From Microbacterium sp. MM2322 (GTDB taxonomy: Bacteria; Actinomycetota; Actinomycetes; Actinomycetales; Microbacteriaceae): DNA of 64,000 nucleotides. Within the stretch, counting starts at the first letter, position 1, and each line of letters begins with the position of its first letter. The DNA is taken from NCBI RefSeq assembly GCF_964186585.1, contig NZ_OZ075067.1:1984001-2048000 (forward strand), written 5' to 3'. Below the pieces are notes generated by a model. The model worked only from the letters and a program-made list of their open reading frames with translations. It was not told where the DNA came from and did no database searches. A program made the position numbers and the translations under genes. Shown one piece after another: positions 23,479 to 32,330 of the stretch.

Positions 23479-25098
23479 CTAGTGGTCGACCGCCTTCTCG
23501 GCGCCGTAGCCGGTCAGCGAGCGCACCTCCATCTCGGCGGCTTTAGTGGCGTCCTCCGCCTTGCGGGAGGTCACCGACCCGAGCCACCCGAGGATGAAGC
23601 CGACCGGGATCGAGACGATGCCCGGGTTGTTGAGCGGCCAGATCGCCATCCCGACGTTCTTGAACACGCTCGTCTCGGTTCCCCAGAAGACGGGCGACAG
23701 AACGATGAGGATGATGGCGGTCGCGAGGCCGCCGTACATGCTCCACACCGCGCCGCGGGTCGTGAACTTCCGCCAGAAGAGGGAGTACAGGATCGTCGGC
23801 AGATTGGCGGATGCCGCGACCGCGAAGGCGAGCGCGACCAGGAACGCGACGTTCTGGCCCTGCACGCCGATGCCACCGAGGATCGCCAGGATACCGATGA
23901 CGACGACCGTGCGACGGGCGACCTTGACCTCGCCGTCCGGCGGCACGTTCCCCTTCTTCACGACGTTCGCGTAGATGTCGTGGGCGAAGGATGCCGCGGC
24001 GGTGATCGTGAGGCCGGCGACGACCGCGAGGATCGTCGCGAAGGCCACGGCTGAGATGAAGCCCAGCAGGACCGGTCCGCCGAGCGCTGCGGCGAGCAAC
24101 GGTGCGGCCGAGTTGACCCCGCCCGGTGCGGCCTTGATCGTCTCGGATCCGACGATGGCGCCCGCTCCGTAGCCGAGGACCAGCGTCAGCAGGTAGAAGA
24201 GACCGATCAGCCAGATCGCCCACACCACCGAACGCCGCGCTTCCTTCGCGGTCGGCACCGTGTAGAAGCGCATCAGCACGTGCGGGAGTCCCGCGGTGCC
24301 GAGCACCAGCGCGATGGCGAGGGAGATGAAGTCCCACGGATTCGCGCCGTACTGGAGGCCCGGGCCGAGGATCGCGTCCTGCGGGTCTGTCGCCGACTTC
24401 TGCACGGCCGACTCGAGCAGCGTGTCGAGGCTGAAGCCGTTGATCGCGAGCACCCAGATCGTCATGACGATGGCACCGCCGATGAGGAGGAACGCCTTGA
24501 CGATCTGCACCCAGGTCGTGCCCTTCATGCCGCCGATGAGCACGTACACGATCATCAGCACACCGACGACGGCGACGACGATCGACTGCCCGATCTGCTC
24601 GGTGATGCCGAGGAGCAGCGAGACGAGCCCGCCGGCACCGGCCATCTGCGCGAGCAGGTAGAAGAAGCAGACCGCGAGCGTCGTGATCGCGGCCGCGAGG
24701 CGCACGGGACGCTGCGCCAGGCGGAACGACAGCACGTCGGCCATCGTGAACTTGCCGGTGTTGCGCATGAGCTCGGCCACCAGCAGCAGCGCGACGAGCC
24801 ACGCGACGAGGAAGCCGATCGAGTAGAGGAAGCCGTCGTAGCCGTTGATCGCGATGGCGCCGACGATGCCCAGGAAGGATGCCGCCGACAGATAGTCACC
24901 GGCGATGGCGAACCCGTTCTGGGGTCCGGTGAACGATCGACCGGCCGCGTAGTAGTCGGCGGCCGTCTTGTTGTTGCGGCTCGCGCGGATGACGATGAAC
25001 AGCGTCACCGCGACGAAGGCGCCGAAGATCGAGATGTTGAGGACGGGGTTGTTCTCGGCCGCGGAGGCAGGGGCTGCGGCGAGCAGGACGGGGGTCAT
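23479..25098 (-). CDS. actP: ActP-type cation/acetate (monocarboxylate) symporter
   Basis: 539 aa solute:sodium symporter with about thirteen helices. The family-typical start of the transport core is visible: RNNKTAADYYAAGRSFTGPQNGFAIAGDYLSAASFLG (about residues 42-78), then GFLYSIGFLVAWLVALLLVAELMRNTGKFTMADVLSFR, and GTAGLPHVLMRFYTV near residue 260. It imports acetate and other short monocarboxylates with a cation. Its ATG overlaps the stop of the DUF485 gene (ATGA), the standard YjcH-ActP pair. The divergent GAF-LuxR protein at 25570 is a likely regulator. Confidence 0.92.
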   Translation of the reverse strand: MTPVLLAAAPASAAENNPVLNISIFGAFVAVTLFIVIRASRNNKTAADYYAAGRSFTGPQNGFAIAGDYLSAASFLGIVGAIAINGYDGFLYSIGFLVAWLVALLLVAELMRNTGKFTMADVLSFRLAQRPVRLAAAITTLAVCFFYLLAQMAGAGGLVSLLLGITEQIGQSIVVAVVGVLMIVYVLIGGMKGTTWVQIVKAFLLIGGAIVMTIWVLAINGFSLDTLLESAVQKSATDPQDAILGPGLQYGANPWDFISLAIALVLGTAGLPHVLMRFYTVPTAKEARRSVVWAIWLIGLFYLLTLVLGYGAGAIVGSETIKAAPGGVNSAAPLLAAALGGPVLLGFISAVAFATILAVVAGLTITAAASFAHDIYANVVKKGNVPPDGEVKVARRTVVVIGILAILGGIGVQGQNVAFLVALAFAVAASANLPTILYSLFWRKFTTRGAVWSMYGGLATAIILIVLSPVFWGTETSVFKNVGMAIWPLNNPGIVSIPVGFILGWLGSVTSRKAEDATKAAEMEVRSLTGYGAEKAVDH

Positions 25099-25445
25099 CG
25101 CGACTCCTGGCTCTCGAGGTCGGCACGGATCTCGGAGGAGATCGGGTCGAGCGTGCGGTTGGCGAACGCGACGTAGCCCATCGTGATGGCGAAGGTCGTG
25201 ACGAACTGACCGAGGCCCAGGAGCAGGCCGATCGTGATGTGACCGAACACCTCCTGCGCCATGAAGTCGGGGGCGAAGGACGACAACAGGACGTAGACGA
25301 AGTACCAGATGAGGAAGAGGACCGCGAGCGGGAAGACGACGCTGCGATGCTTCTTCTTCAGTTCGACGAAACGGGGCGATCGTTCGACCGCGACGTAGTC
25401 GATGGCACTCCCTTCCACGCCTCCGTGCGGGGACTGGGACGACAT
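25095..25445 (-). CDS. DUF485 membrane protein, partner of ActP-type symporter
   Basis: 116 aa with two membrane helices (about residues 40-62 and 75-97). The DUF485 pattern VELKKKHRSVVFPLAVLFLIWYFVYVLLSSFAPDFM is clear, as is the end MGYVAFANRTLDPI. E. coli YjcH is the classical relative, co-expressed with ActP. ATG 25445 is chosen because an excellent AAGGAGG lies 5 nt upstream. Its stop overlaps the symporter start by 4 bp. Confidence 0.93.
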   Translation of the reverse strand: MSSQSPHGGVEGSAIDYVAVERSPRFVELKKKHRSVVFPLAVLFLIWYFVYVLLSSFAPDFMAQEVFGHITIGLLLGLGQFVTTFAITMGYVAFANRTLDPISSEIRADLESQESR

Positions 25446-25569
25446 GTGGCCTCCTTGCCTCATGGGGTGAGCGACGGTGCTCTGACGGCCGTTCCTGAGA
25501 ATCGGCCGCGTGGTAGGTTCGACCGTACGAAGGCGGCAGTGGTGCCGTCACCCCCGGAAGTAGGTACGC

Positions 25570-26418
25570 GTGGGATCGTTGGTCGAGAGCGACGCGGACA
25601 CGCGGCTCGTCGCCAGAGCCGTGACGGATCTCGCACGTCAGACCCGGTTTCCGGTCGTCTTCGGCGGCCTCGAGCGCGACGGCGCCGTCCACGTGACCGC
25701 GATCTCCGGCACCCGGACCCGCAGCATCGAGGGGCTCGTCGTCGAAGCGGGTCGCGGTCTCGGCGGAGCGGCGATGCTCGAGAAGCGGCCACGTCTGGCG
25801 CTCGACTACCGGACAGCTCGCACGATCACGCACGACTACGACCGCGCGATCCTGGGCGAGGGCATCTCGACCCTGCTCGCCGTGCCCGTCGTGGTGACGG
25901 GACGCCCCCGCGGCATCGTCTACTGCGGATCGTGGACCCCCGGTCCCGTCGGCGACCTCGTCAGCCGGCCCGCCTTCCGCGCCGCTGACATGCTCGCGAC
26001 CGAGCTCCGCGTCCGTGAAGAGGTGGACCGCCGGGTCGCGGCGCTCCTGCCCGCCGAGCCCACGCTCCCCGCCGCGGCGCAGGAGAACCTGCGCGAGAGC
26101 TACGCGGAGCTTCGGAGCATCGCGGCATCCGTCGACGATGCCGGCCTCCGCGAGCGGATCGCCGCCGTCGAGAGGCGACTCGCCGCGATGTCGCGCCCCG
26201 CGCCCGCGGAGGCGTCTCTCGACGTCGCCCTGTCGCCGCGCGAACTCGATGTGCTCGCGTGCTGCGCTCTCGGCGCGACCAACGCCGAGATCGCCGGGTC
26301 GCTGTCGCTGCGCGAAGGAACGGTCAAGTCGTACCTGCAGGCAGCCATGGCGAAACTGGATGCCTCGACCCGCCACGCCGCCGTGGCGAAGGCGCGCCGG
26401 GCCGGATTGCTGCCGTAG
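25570..26418 (+). CDS. GAF-LuxR transcriptional regulator
   Basis: 282 aa. Residues about 15-155 form a GAF-like sensor domain (GLGGAAMLEKRPRLALDY and ISTLLAVPVVVTGRPRGIVYCGS are characteristic). A LuxR helix-turn-helix follows at about 215-275 (LSPRELDVLACCALGATNAEIAGSLSLREGTVKSYLQAAMAKLDASTRHAAVAKARRAGLL). It is divergent from the DUF485-ActP operon. This arrangement is common in Actinobacteria for regulators of acetate or organic-acid uptake, so that operon is the likely target. The GTG start has GGAAGTAGG upstream. Confidence 0.88.
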   Translation: MGSLVESDADTRLVARAVTDLARQTRFPVVFGGLERDGAVHVTAISGTRTRSIEGLVVEAGRGLGGAAMLEKRPRLALDYRTARTITHDYDRAILGEGISTLLAVPVVVTGRPRGIVYCGSWTPGPVGDLVSRPAFRAADMLATELRVREEVDRRVAALLPAEPTLPAAAQENLRESYAELRSIAASVDDAGLRERIAAVERRLAAMSRPAPAEASLDVALSPRELDVLACCALGATNAEIAGSLSLREGTVKSYLQAAMAKLDASTRHAAVAKARRAGLLP

Positions 26419-26446
26419 CGGGCACTGACGCCACTAGGCTCGGCGC

Positions 26447-26809
26447 ATGGCCCGCAAAATCGTGCATCAGCTCGTCGACGACCTGGACGGCACCGTCCTC
26501 GAGGTCGGCGACGGCGAAACCGTCCTGTTCTCCGTCGACGGCACCGCCTACGAGATCGATCTCACCCACGACAACGCGAAGGCGCTCCGCGAGACGCTGG
26601 CGCCGTACATCGACGCCGCACGCCGCGTGTCGAACCGCCCCGCCTCGTCGCGCACGGCGAGTTCCTCGAGCGCCGGACGTCGGCAGAAGCGTGCCGGGCA
26701 GCGCGACTACGCGCCGATCCGCGAGTGGGCCGCGAAGAACGGCTACGAGCTGTCCGAGCGTGGCCGCGTTCCCGCGCAGGTGCTCGAGGCGTACGACGCC
26801 GCGCACTGA
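26447..26809 (+). CDS. lsr2: Lsr2-family nucleoid-associated protein
   Basis: 120 aa. H-NS-like xenogeneic silencer of Actinobacteria that bridges AT-rich DNA. The N-terminal oligomerisation domain opens MARKIVHQLVDDLDGT and includes VLFSVDGTAYEIDLT. A serine-rich basic linker follows (about residues 60-85). The C-terminal DNA-binding domain (REWAAKNGYELSERGRVPAQVLEAYDAAH) carries the AT-hook-like RGR. TAGGCT at 26435-26440 ends 6 nt before the ATG with no ribosome binding site, so a leaderless transcript is expected. The lower-GC gene at 12756-14606 is the kind of DNA Lsr2 would silence. Confidence 0.96.
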   Translation: MARKIVHQLVDDLDGTVLEVGDGETVLFSVDGTAYEIDLTHDNAKALRETLAPYIDAARRVSNRPASSRTASSSSAGRRQKRAGQRDYAPIREWAAKNGYELSERGRVPAQVLEAYDAAH

Positions 26810-26829
26810 CCCGCGAGAGCCTTCCGACC

Positions 26830-27489
26830 TCAGCCGAGGACGAGGGTCACGGCGATGACCAGCATGATCGCGGCGATCCCGCCGTCGAGGATGCGCCAGG
26901 CGCGTTCGGTGCGGAGCAACGGGGCGAGGTAACGCGCGCCGTAGCCGAAGACCACGAACCAGAGCGTGCTTCCGGCGATCCCTCCCGCGAGGAAGAACCA
27001 CCGCTCATCTCCGTGCGTTGCGGCCACGGAGCCGAGCACGACGGTCGTCTCGACGATGGCGTGCGGGTTGAGCCAGGTGACGGCGAGGATCGTCAGGAGC
27101 GTCGCGGTGCGCGCGGCCGCCCGCGGGCGGGTGAGGACGGTGCCGGGGGTCGCGGCATCCGTCGTCTTCTCGTCACCGGCCGCCTGCAGACTGCCGCCGC
27201 CACGCCACGCCCGACGAGCGCTCACGATCGCGAAGCCGACGATGAAGGCCGCACCCGCCCAGCGTGCGAAGGTCTCGAGCCACGGGTGGGCGCTCACCAG
27301 GGTCGCGACGCCGGCGACGCCGAGGGTCTGGAGGATCGCGTCGCTCACGACGCAGACGAGGACGACGAGGCCGACGTGCTCGCGCCGGAGCCCCTGACGC
27401 AGCACGATCGCGTTCTGGGCGCCGATCGAGATGATCAGGCCGAGGCAGAGACCGAGACCGGAGAGGAGGGCGACCAGTTCGGGAGACAC
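26830..27489 (-). CDS. lysE: LysE/ArgO-family basic amino acid exporter
   Basis: 219 aa with six helices. The family signature SIGAQNAIVLRQGLRREHV lies at about residues 18-36 and VTWLNPHAIVETTVVLGS in the middle, both diagnostic of LysE/ArgO. It exports lysine and/or arginine when they accumulate. GTG 27489 is preferred because TAGCGT (27496-27501, minus strand) ends 6 nt before it; a GTG at 27498 is an alternative. The divergent LysR regulator at 27575 is the classical lysG/argP partner. Confidence 0.9.
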   Translation of the reverse strand: MSPELVALLSGLGLCLGLIISIGAQNAIVLRQGLRREHVGLVVLVCVVSDAILQTLGVAGVATLVSAHPWLETFARWAGAAFIVGFAIVSARRAWRGGGSLQAAGDEKTTDAATPGTVLTRPRAAARTATLLTILAVTWLNPHAIVETTVVLGSVAATHGDERWFFLAGGIAGSTLWFVVFGYGARYLAPLLRTERAWRILDGGIAAIMLVIAVTLVLG

Positions 27490-27513
27490 GTCGTCCACGC
27501 TAGGGAGGCAGCC

Positions 27514-27552
27514 TTCTTCAGTACAGCGAAAGATTCTGCATGATCTGAAGAA
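27514..27552. promoter_or_regulatory. Inverted repeat between lysE and lysG, probable LysG site
   Basis: Perfect 8-bp arms TTCTTCAG (27514-27521) and CTGAAGAA (27545-27552) are separated by 23 bp. They sit in the 85-bp divergent intergenic region, just upstream of the predicted -10 of lysG. The wide spacing suits the extended DNA contact of a LysR tetramer. Confidence 0.5.
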
Positions 27553-27574
27553 GTCCTTCACTAAGCTTCGGGTC

Positions 27575-28456
27575 GTGGACATCCCGCTGGAACACCTGCG
27601 CACTCTTGCCGCCGCAGTCGACGCGGGCACGCTCGATCGCGCTGCGGCACGATTGGGGATCACGCCGAGCGCAGTGAGCCAGCGGATCCGCGTCATCGAG
27701 CAGCGCGTCGGGCGCGTCATCCTCCGCCGGACGAAACCCGTCACCGCAACGGAGGCGGGCGAACCGCTCGTGCGCCTGGCCCGCCAGCTCGACCTCCTCG
27801 AGCACGACGCCCGCACCGCGCTCGGTGGCGACGCCGGCTCGGCGCACGTTCCCCTGGCGGTGAACGCGGACTCCCTCATCACGTGGTTCCTACCGGCCCT
27901 CGCCTCGGTCACGGCAGCGCATGCCGTGACGTTCGAGCTGCACCGCGAGGACCAGGAGCGGACCGCCCAGCTCCTGGCAGCCGGGACGGTCATGGCGGCT
28001 GTCACCTCGCAGCGTGAACCGGTGGCCGGATGCGTCGCCTCGCCCCTCGGGCGCATGCGGTACACCGCGGTCGCGACGCGCTCCTTCGCCGCCCGGTGGT
28101 TCCCGAACGGGCTCGACCGCGACGCCCTCGAAGCCGCGCCGCGGGTCGACTTCGACCGCCACGACACGCTGCAGAGCGCGTTCGCACGACGACACGGAGC
28201 ACGCCACGAACCACCGCGGCACGTCATCAGTGCCTCCGCCGAATTCGCGCAGGCGATCACCCTCGGCCTCGGCTGGGGCATGCTGCTGCCCGGCCAATTC
28301 GAGGCGGGCGTCACCGACGGGTCGCTCGTCGTGCTGGCCGACGACACGATCGAGGTGCCGCTGTACTGGCAGCGGTGGAACCTGTCGTCCGCGCTGCTCG
28401 ACACCGTGACGGATGCCGTCCGCCGGACTGCGGCGGAGTCCCCCGCGCTCGGCTAG
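27575..28456 (+). CDS. lysG: LysR-family regulator, LysG/ArgP type
   Basis: 293 aa. The N-terminal HTH (LEHLRTLAAAVDAGTLDRAAARLGITPSAVSQRIRVIEQRVGRVIL, about residues 5-50) is followed by an effector-binding domain. ArgP/LysG traits are the ...RRTKPVTATEAGEPLVRLARQLDLLE linker and VNADSLITWFLPAL. It should activate lysE on binding lysine or arginine. The GTG start is supported by TAAGCT at 27562-27567, which ends 7 nt upstream with no Shine-Dalgarno. Confidence 0.9.
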   Translation: MDIPLEHLRTLAAAVDAGTLDRAAARLGITPSAVSQRIRVIEQRVGRVILRRTKPVTATEAGEPLVRLARQLDLLEHDARTALGGDAGSAHVPLAVNADSLITWFLPALASVTAAHAVTFELHREDQERTAQLLAAGTVMAAVTSQREPVAGCVASPLGRMRYTAVATRSFAARWFPNGLDRDALEAAPRVDFDRHDTLQSAFARRHGARHEPPRHVISASAEFAQAITLGLGWGMLLPGQFEAGVTDGSLVVLADDTIEVPLYWQRWNLSSALLDTVTDAVRRTAAESPALG

Positions 28457-28559
28457 CGGCCCCTCGCCTGCGCGTCAATCCCCTCTGTCCACGCGGACCC
28501 GTGGCCGATGGTGGTCCTCTGGGATCGGTGTCGACTGGGGAGAGGGACGAGGAACGACT

Positions 28560-28829
28560 ATGTATGTGGATTCGGACACACTCCGCGCTCTGCCCACGCG
28601 TCGGCCGGCAGACGCCGCGACGCGCGCATCGCGCATCCAGTGGGACCTGATCGCGGACGACCGCTACGAAGTCCGCATCGGCGGAGAAGTTGCCGGGTTC
28701 ATCGACGTCGTCGGCGCGGTCTACGTCGTTCTCGCCGGGCCCCGATATGACCGAGCCGTCGAAGTCATCCAGACACTCGTCTGGTCGACCGCGACGACAG
28801 CCCTCGACCAGCACCGCTCGCGCGGCTGA
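28560..28829 (+). CDS. Small hypothetical protein
   Basis: 89 aa and soluble. The C-terminal two thirds (YEVRIGGEVAGFIDVVGAVYVVLAGPRYDRAVEVIQTLVWSTATTAL) alternate strands and a helix. No family is recognised. The ATG has GAGGA 6-7 nt upstream (in GACGAGGAACGACT), one of the few clear Shine-Dalgarno sequences in this region. It stands between lysG and a convergent coiled-coil gene whose stop abuts its own. Confidence 0.65.
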   Translation: MYVDSDTLRALPTRRPADAATRASRIQWDLIADDRYEVRIGGEVAGFIDVVGAVYVVLAGPRYDRAVEVIQTLVWSTATTALDQHRSRG

Positions 28830-29672
28830 TCACGTCGCCGCGCGGTCCGCTGCGGTTCGTGCGCGCCGCGCGGCATCCCTCGAGGTCGTGCGCTGATCGC
28901 TGAGGTCCTCGACCTCACGCTGCACCGTCTCCGCGTCCGATCCCAGCTTGGCGCGTTCCCGCTCGAGCTCCGCGAGCCGTTCCTCGAGCGCCACGGCCCG
29001 CTGTCGCGCGGCGGCGAGGCGTTCCTCGACCCGCTCGAGCTCCCGCTCGGCGCTCTCGGCATGGCGTCGAGCCTCGGCGGCCGCGCGCGCCGCGTCGCGT
29101 GCCGCGCGGCGCTCGGCGAGGTCATCCGTCTCCTCCGGAACCCGCGAGCCGAGATCGAACGGACCGGACACGGCGCCGTCCAGGTCGGGCGCGTCCATCC
29201 CCGTGGCCTCAATCGGACGAAGCAGTCGCGCGCTCGCGACGGCAGCCGCGGCATCCGGATCGCGCAGCGCCGCGTCGAGTGTGCGTTCGACCGCGGCGCG
29301 AGCGGTCGCGCTGGGTTCCACGCCGCGTTCGGCGGCGAGTGCGACGGCGCGGTCCGTGAGGTCTTTGAGGATGCTGCGACGCCGAGAGGCGAGCTCTGCG
29401 AGGGCTCGAGCATCGCCGGCATCCACCGCCTGTCGGAACTCGTCCGCGAGCTCGACGGCCGGCTCGAGCGCCCGCGGGTCGTGCGCAGCGAGGAGGTTGA
29501 CGACCCAGGCGCCGACGACGGGCTTGCGGAGCGCGGCGATCGCTGCGGCGAGGTCGGCGTCCTCCGCGTCCTTCACCGCGGCCTTCCGAGCGGTCACGAA
29601 CTTCTCGGACGCGACGACGCTGAGCTGGGCGGCGACCTCGACGAGGCGGGCGTCGCAGTCGGAGGCGGTCAT
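28830..29672 (-). CDS. Hypothetical coiled-coil protein
   Basis: 280 aa. The N-terminal part (about residues 1-140) is helical and alanine-rich with VGAWVVNLLAAHDPRALEPAVELADEFRQA. From about residue 180 to the end it is a strongly charged coiled coil (AERELERVEERLAAARQRAVALEERLAELERERAKLG). There is no membrane segment and no enzyme motif. ATG 29672 is chosen because upstream in-frame sequence overlaps non-coding-like bases. It is a widespread but uncharacterised type in Microbacteriaceae. Confidence 0.68.
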   Translation of the reverse strand: MTASDCDARLVEVAAQLSVVASEKFVTARKAAVKDAEDADLAAAIAALRKPVVGAWVVNLLAAHDPRALEPAVELADEFRQAVDAGDARALAELASRRRSILKDLTDRAVALAAERGVEPSATARAAVERTLDAALRDPDAAAAVASARLLRPIEATGMDAPDLDGAVSGPFDLGSRVPEETDDLAERRAARDAARAAAEARRHAESAERELERVEERLAAARQRAVALEERLAELERERAKLGSDAETVQREVEDLSDQRTTSRDAARRARTAADRAAT

Positions 29673-29778
29673 CCGCTCATCCTGCCGCAGGTTAGGCACG
29701 GGCGTCATCGGCAGGATTCCTTCGGCTTGCGGCATCCCGACGAAGGTGGGGCGGATGCGGCGTCCATAGGCTCGGAGG

Positions 29779-29961
29779 ATGCTCGAGATGCGTCCCGCCT
29801 GCGAATCCTGCGACCGCGGCCTGCCCGCCGAGGCGGAGGCCTTCATCTGCTCGTACGAGTGCACGTGGTGCGAGGTGTGCGTCGCAGGATTCACGGATGC
29901 CGCATGCCCGAACTGCAGCGGTGATCTGCAGCGCCGCCCGACTCGAGTCGCTCGCCCCTGA
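29779..29961 (+). CDS. DUF1272 small cysteine-rich protein
   Basis: 60 aa. The cysteine pattern of DUF1272 is complete: MRPACESCDRGLP, AFICSYECTWCEVC and CPNCSGDLQRRP give three CxxC-type pairs that probably bind zinc. Function unknown. TAGGCT (29767-29772) ends 6 nt before the ATG; CGGAGG lies between them, too close to be a standard Shine-Dalgarno, so leaderless translation is likely. Confidence 0.9.
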   Translation: MLEMRPACESCDRGLPAEAEAFICSYECTWCEVCVAGFTDAACPNCSGDLQRRPTRVARP

Positions 29962-30351
29962 TCAGCCCGCCCAGAACGCAGCCGCCCCGAAGGCGACCAC
30001 GCAGACCGCCAAGGGAGCGAGCCCTGCGAGCCGGCGTCGAAGAATGCCCACGACCGCCAGCGGGATGGAGCACCCGCCGACGACGAGCAGCGCGATCGTT
30101 CGCGGCCACCCGGTCTGCGTGACGATCACGCCGTCGCGGGACGCGGACCGCCACTCGCACCGCCGGCCGACCGGCCACGCCGTCGACTCTGCCGACACGA
30201 GCGCTGTCTCGGACACCTCGACGCCGACCGGGGTCTCGTCCATCCAGCATCGTGCGTCCGCGCTCTCGCGGGTGTCGAGCCAGAGCCCCGCAATCACGGC
30301 GGCTCCCGCGAGGAAGGCGATGACCAGCATCACCCCGGTCGCGACGCGCAC
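29962..30351 (-). CDS. Hypothetical membrane protein
   Basis: 129 aa with an N-terminal helix (residues 3-25), a polar extracytoplasmic stretch with two cysteines (ARCWMDE and GRRCEWR, possibly a disulfide) and two C-terminal helices (about 84-125). No family is recognised. The GTG start is 11 bp after the stop of the ParA-like gene on the same strand, so the two are probably co-transcribed. Confidence 0.6.
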   Translation of the reverse strand: MRVATGVMLVIAFLAGAAVIAGLWLDTRESADARCWMDETPVGVEVSETALVSAESTAWPVGRRCEWRSASRDGVIVTQTGWPRTIALLVVGGCSIPLAVVGILRRRLAGLAPLAVCVVAFGAAAFWAG

Positions 30352-30362
30352 GGCGCCTGGCC

Positions 30363-32165
30363 TTACAGGCCTCGGGCCACGGCTGCGGCAGCGCGCATCC
30401 AGGCGTCCTTCGTTCGCGACTGCAGCGCGTCGTACCGGATGCGGCCCGCCTTCAGCGAATCGTCGAAGGGGATGATCTCCACCGCGCGGACGTGCCCCTC
30501 GAACCCGGCGGCGATGCGCTGGGCGGCACCGATTCCCGCTCGCTCGGACTGGCCGACCACGACGACGGCGCCGTCGGCGAGGCGGCGGGAGTGCTCATCG
30601 CGCTTGCGGAGTGCGTCCAGCAGCAGCGCCGCAGACTCGGCCGATTCGGGAGCGGCCAGAGTGGGGACGACGAGCTGGTGCGCGGAGTCGATCATGCGGA
30701 GCCATCGGTCGGCCGACTCGTCGTTGCCCGAGTCGAAGATCACCATGCGGTAGTACCGCGCAGCGACCTGAGCCAGCACGTCGAAGTCGGCCGTCGTGAT
30801 CCGCTGATCGGCGGCCAGCAGCTCGGGATTGGAGCGCAGGACGTCGTAACGGTCGACGGACTGGTGGTGCACGAACCGCGCGATGTCGGAGACGGATGCG
30901 GTCGCCTCGAGCAGCCGCGACGCCTCGGGCAGGAGGTCGCGGATCGTCGTGTCGTAGTCGCCCTGCTCGGTGCGCCACCCGAGCGTGCCCCGGGTGTCGT
31001 TGTTGTCCCAAGCGAGGACGTTACCCCCGCCGTGACGCGCGAAGACGGCCGAGAGCACCGCGGTCGTCATCGTCTTGCCGACGCCGCCCTTGCCGTTCGC
31101 GACGGCGATCGCGCGGCATCCGGCCCACTGGCGCGACACGGCCTTCTCCCGCTCCGCACGCTCGAGCTCCGCCTTCGACGGCCGGATCGGAAGGCCGATG
31201 CGCACGAAGAACGAGCGCCATCCGGTGACGGTGGCCGGGTGTTCCCCGGGAGGCTCGATGAACGACGGACGGGGATCGGTGGATGCCGATGCGTCGAAAG
31301 CGGTGTCCGGAGCGGGAGCTGCGTCGGGCGTGAACGGCGCGTCGGAGGGAGCGGGCTCTGCGTCCGACTCCGGCGAGGGGCGGGCGGCGTCGATCGGGTC
31401 GTCGGTGGCCGTACCGGCTTCGGAGGCGGGAGCCGCGGCAGGCGCGGCGGCCGGGATCTCGCTCACGCGGGCGGGCGCCCACTCGGGGGGCGTGCCGTCG
31501 ACCGCGTCGTCGATGTCGTCGTCGTCACCGTCGTCGAACGCCGGTCGGGCGTCGGAGGCGGGGGCGTCCGCTGCTTGTGAGGGCGGGAAGAACGCGGGAA
31601 CTCCGGCGACGAGGCCCGGAGCCGGCTCATCGAGGAGCGCGGGCTCGTCATGGAGCGCGGGCTCGCCGTCCGGCTCTTCGTCCGGCTCCTCGTCCGGCGC
31701 CTCCTCGGCGACGGGAACGTCCACCGGCTCCGACTCCGACTCGGGTTCGTCCTCGGGCTCCGGGGCCGGCTCGGGCTCGAGTTCGGGCACGTCCTCGAGC
31801 TCGGGCGCGTCCTCGAGCTCGGGCTCCGGCTCTGGCTCGGGCTCAGGGGCAGGCTCCGGGTCGGTGGTCCACCACGCATGCTGGCGCAGCTCCGAGCGTG
31901 TCACCGTGCGATCGTCGACCTCGACGTCGATGTCGCCGGACGGGTCCACGATGATTCGGTGCTCCCCGCGGTCGCCGCTCGTGACGAGTTCGATGAGCGC
32001 GCCGGAGGCAGCGGCATCCGCTCGAACGCGATCGACGATGAGACGGCGAACCGCGTCGATGTCCGCGGCGTCGAGCGTCTCTTCAGCGCCGTCGGGCGCC
32101 GTGAACCGTGCCGATCCGCCGGTGACGTGCGCGTACGCGCGTGCCGGTTCGCTGCCAGTGTTCAT
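30363..32165 (-). CDS. ParA/MinD-like ATPase with long acidic proline-rich linker
   Basis: 600 aa. The N-terminal ~110 residues form a small mixed domain. A low-complexity linker (about 110-315) is dominated by Glu-Pro repeats ([21 protein letters not shown] and on). The C-terminal ATPase has the deviant Walker A KGGVGKT at 359-365 and a switch-like [10 protein letters not shown] near residue 480. EspI-like and other secretion-associated MinD proteins of Actinobacteria share this plan, which makes a role in envelope organisation or type VII-like secretion possible. No secretion genes lie nearby. ATG 32165 has GAAAGGAACCC directly upstream. Confidence 0.8.
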   Translation of the reverse strand: MNTGSEPARAYAHVTGGSARFTAPDGAEETLDAADIDAVRRLIVDRVRADAAASGALIELVTSGDRGEHRIIVDPSGDIDVEVDDRTVTRSELRQHAWWTTDPEPAPEPEPEPEPELEDAPELEDVPELEPEPAPEPEDEPESESEPVDVPVAEEAPDEEPDEEPDGEPALHDEPALLDEPAPGLVAGVPAFFPPSQAADAPASDARPAFDDGDDDDIDDAVDGTPPEWAPARVSEIPAAAPAAAPASEAGTATDDPIDAARPSPESDAEPAPSDAPFTPDAAPAPDTAFDASASTDPRPSFIEPPGEHPATVTGWRSFFVRIGLPIRPSKAELERAEREKAVSRQWAGCRAIAVANGKGGVGKTMTTAVLSAVFARHGGGNVLAWDNNDTRGTLGWRTEQGDYDTTIRDLLPEASRLLEATASVSDIARFVHHQSVDRYDVLRSNPELLAADQRITTADFDVLAQVAARYYRMVIFDSGNDESADRWLRMIDSAHQLVVPTLAAPESAESAALLLDALRKRDEHSRRLADGAVVVVGQSERAGIGAAQRIAAGFEGHVRAVEIIPFDDSLKAGRIRYDALQSRTKDAWMRAAAAVARGL

Positions 32166-32330
32166 GGGTTCCTTTCGGTGGACCGGCCGCGTGGGCGGAC
32201 CGGTCCCGGGGGCCGGCGACCAGAGCGACTGTCGCGAGGACGCGATGGTCGATCCGCACCGGAGGAGGGCGCGCTCCCACGCTATCGCGCGCGACGGCAA
32301 AATCCCCGGTCGACGGGCATGAACACAGTG

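Noticed and set aside
31700..31880. Tandem GAG/CTC-rich runs as a possible DNA repeat array.
   Set aside because: They encode the in-frame Glu-Pro linker of the ATPase and need no separate explanation.
30363..32165. ParA-like protein as part of a plasmid partition locus.
   Set aside because: No parB, parS-like repeats or replication gene is present, and surroundings are ordinary chromosomal genes.
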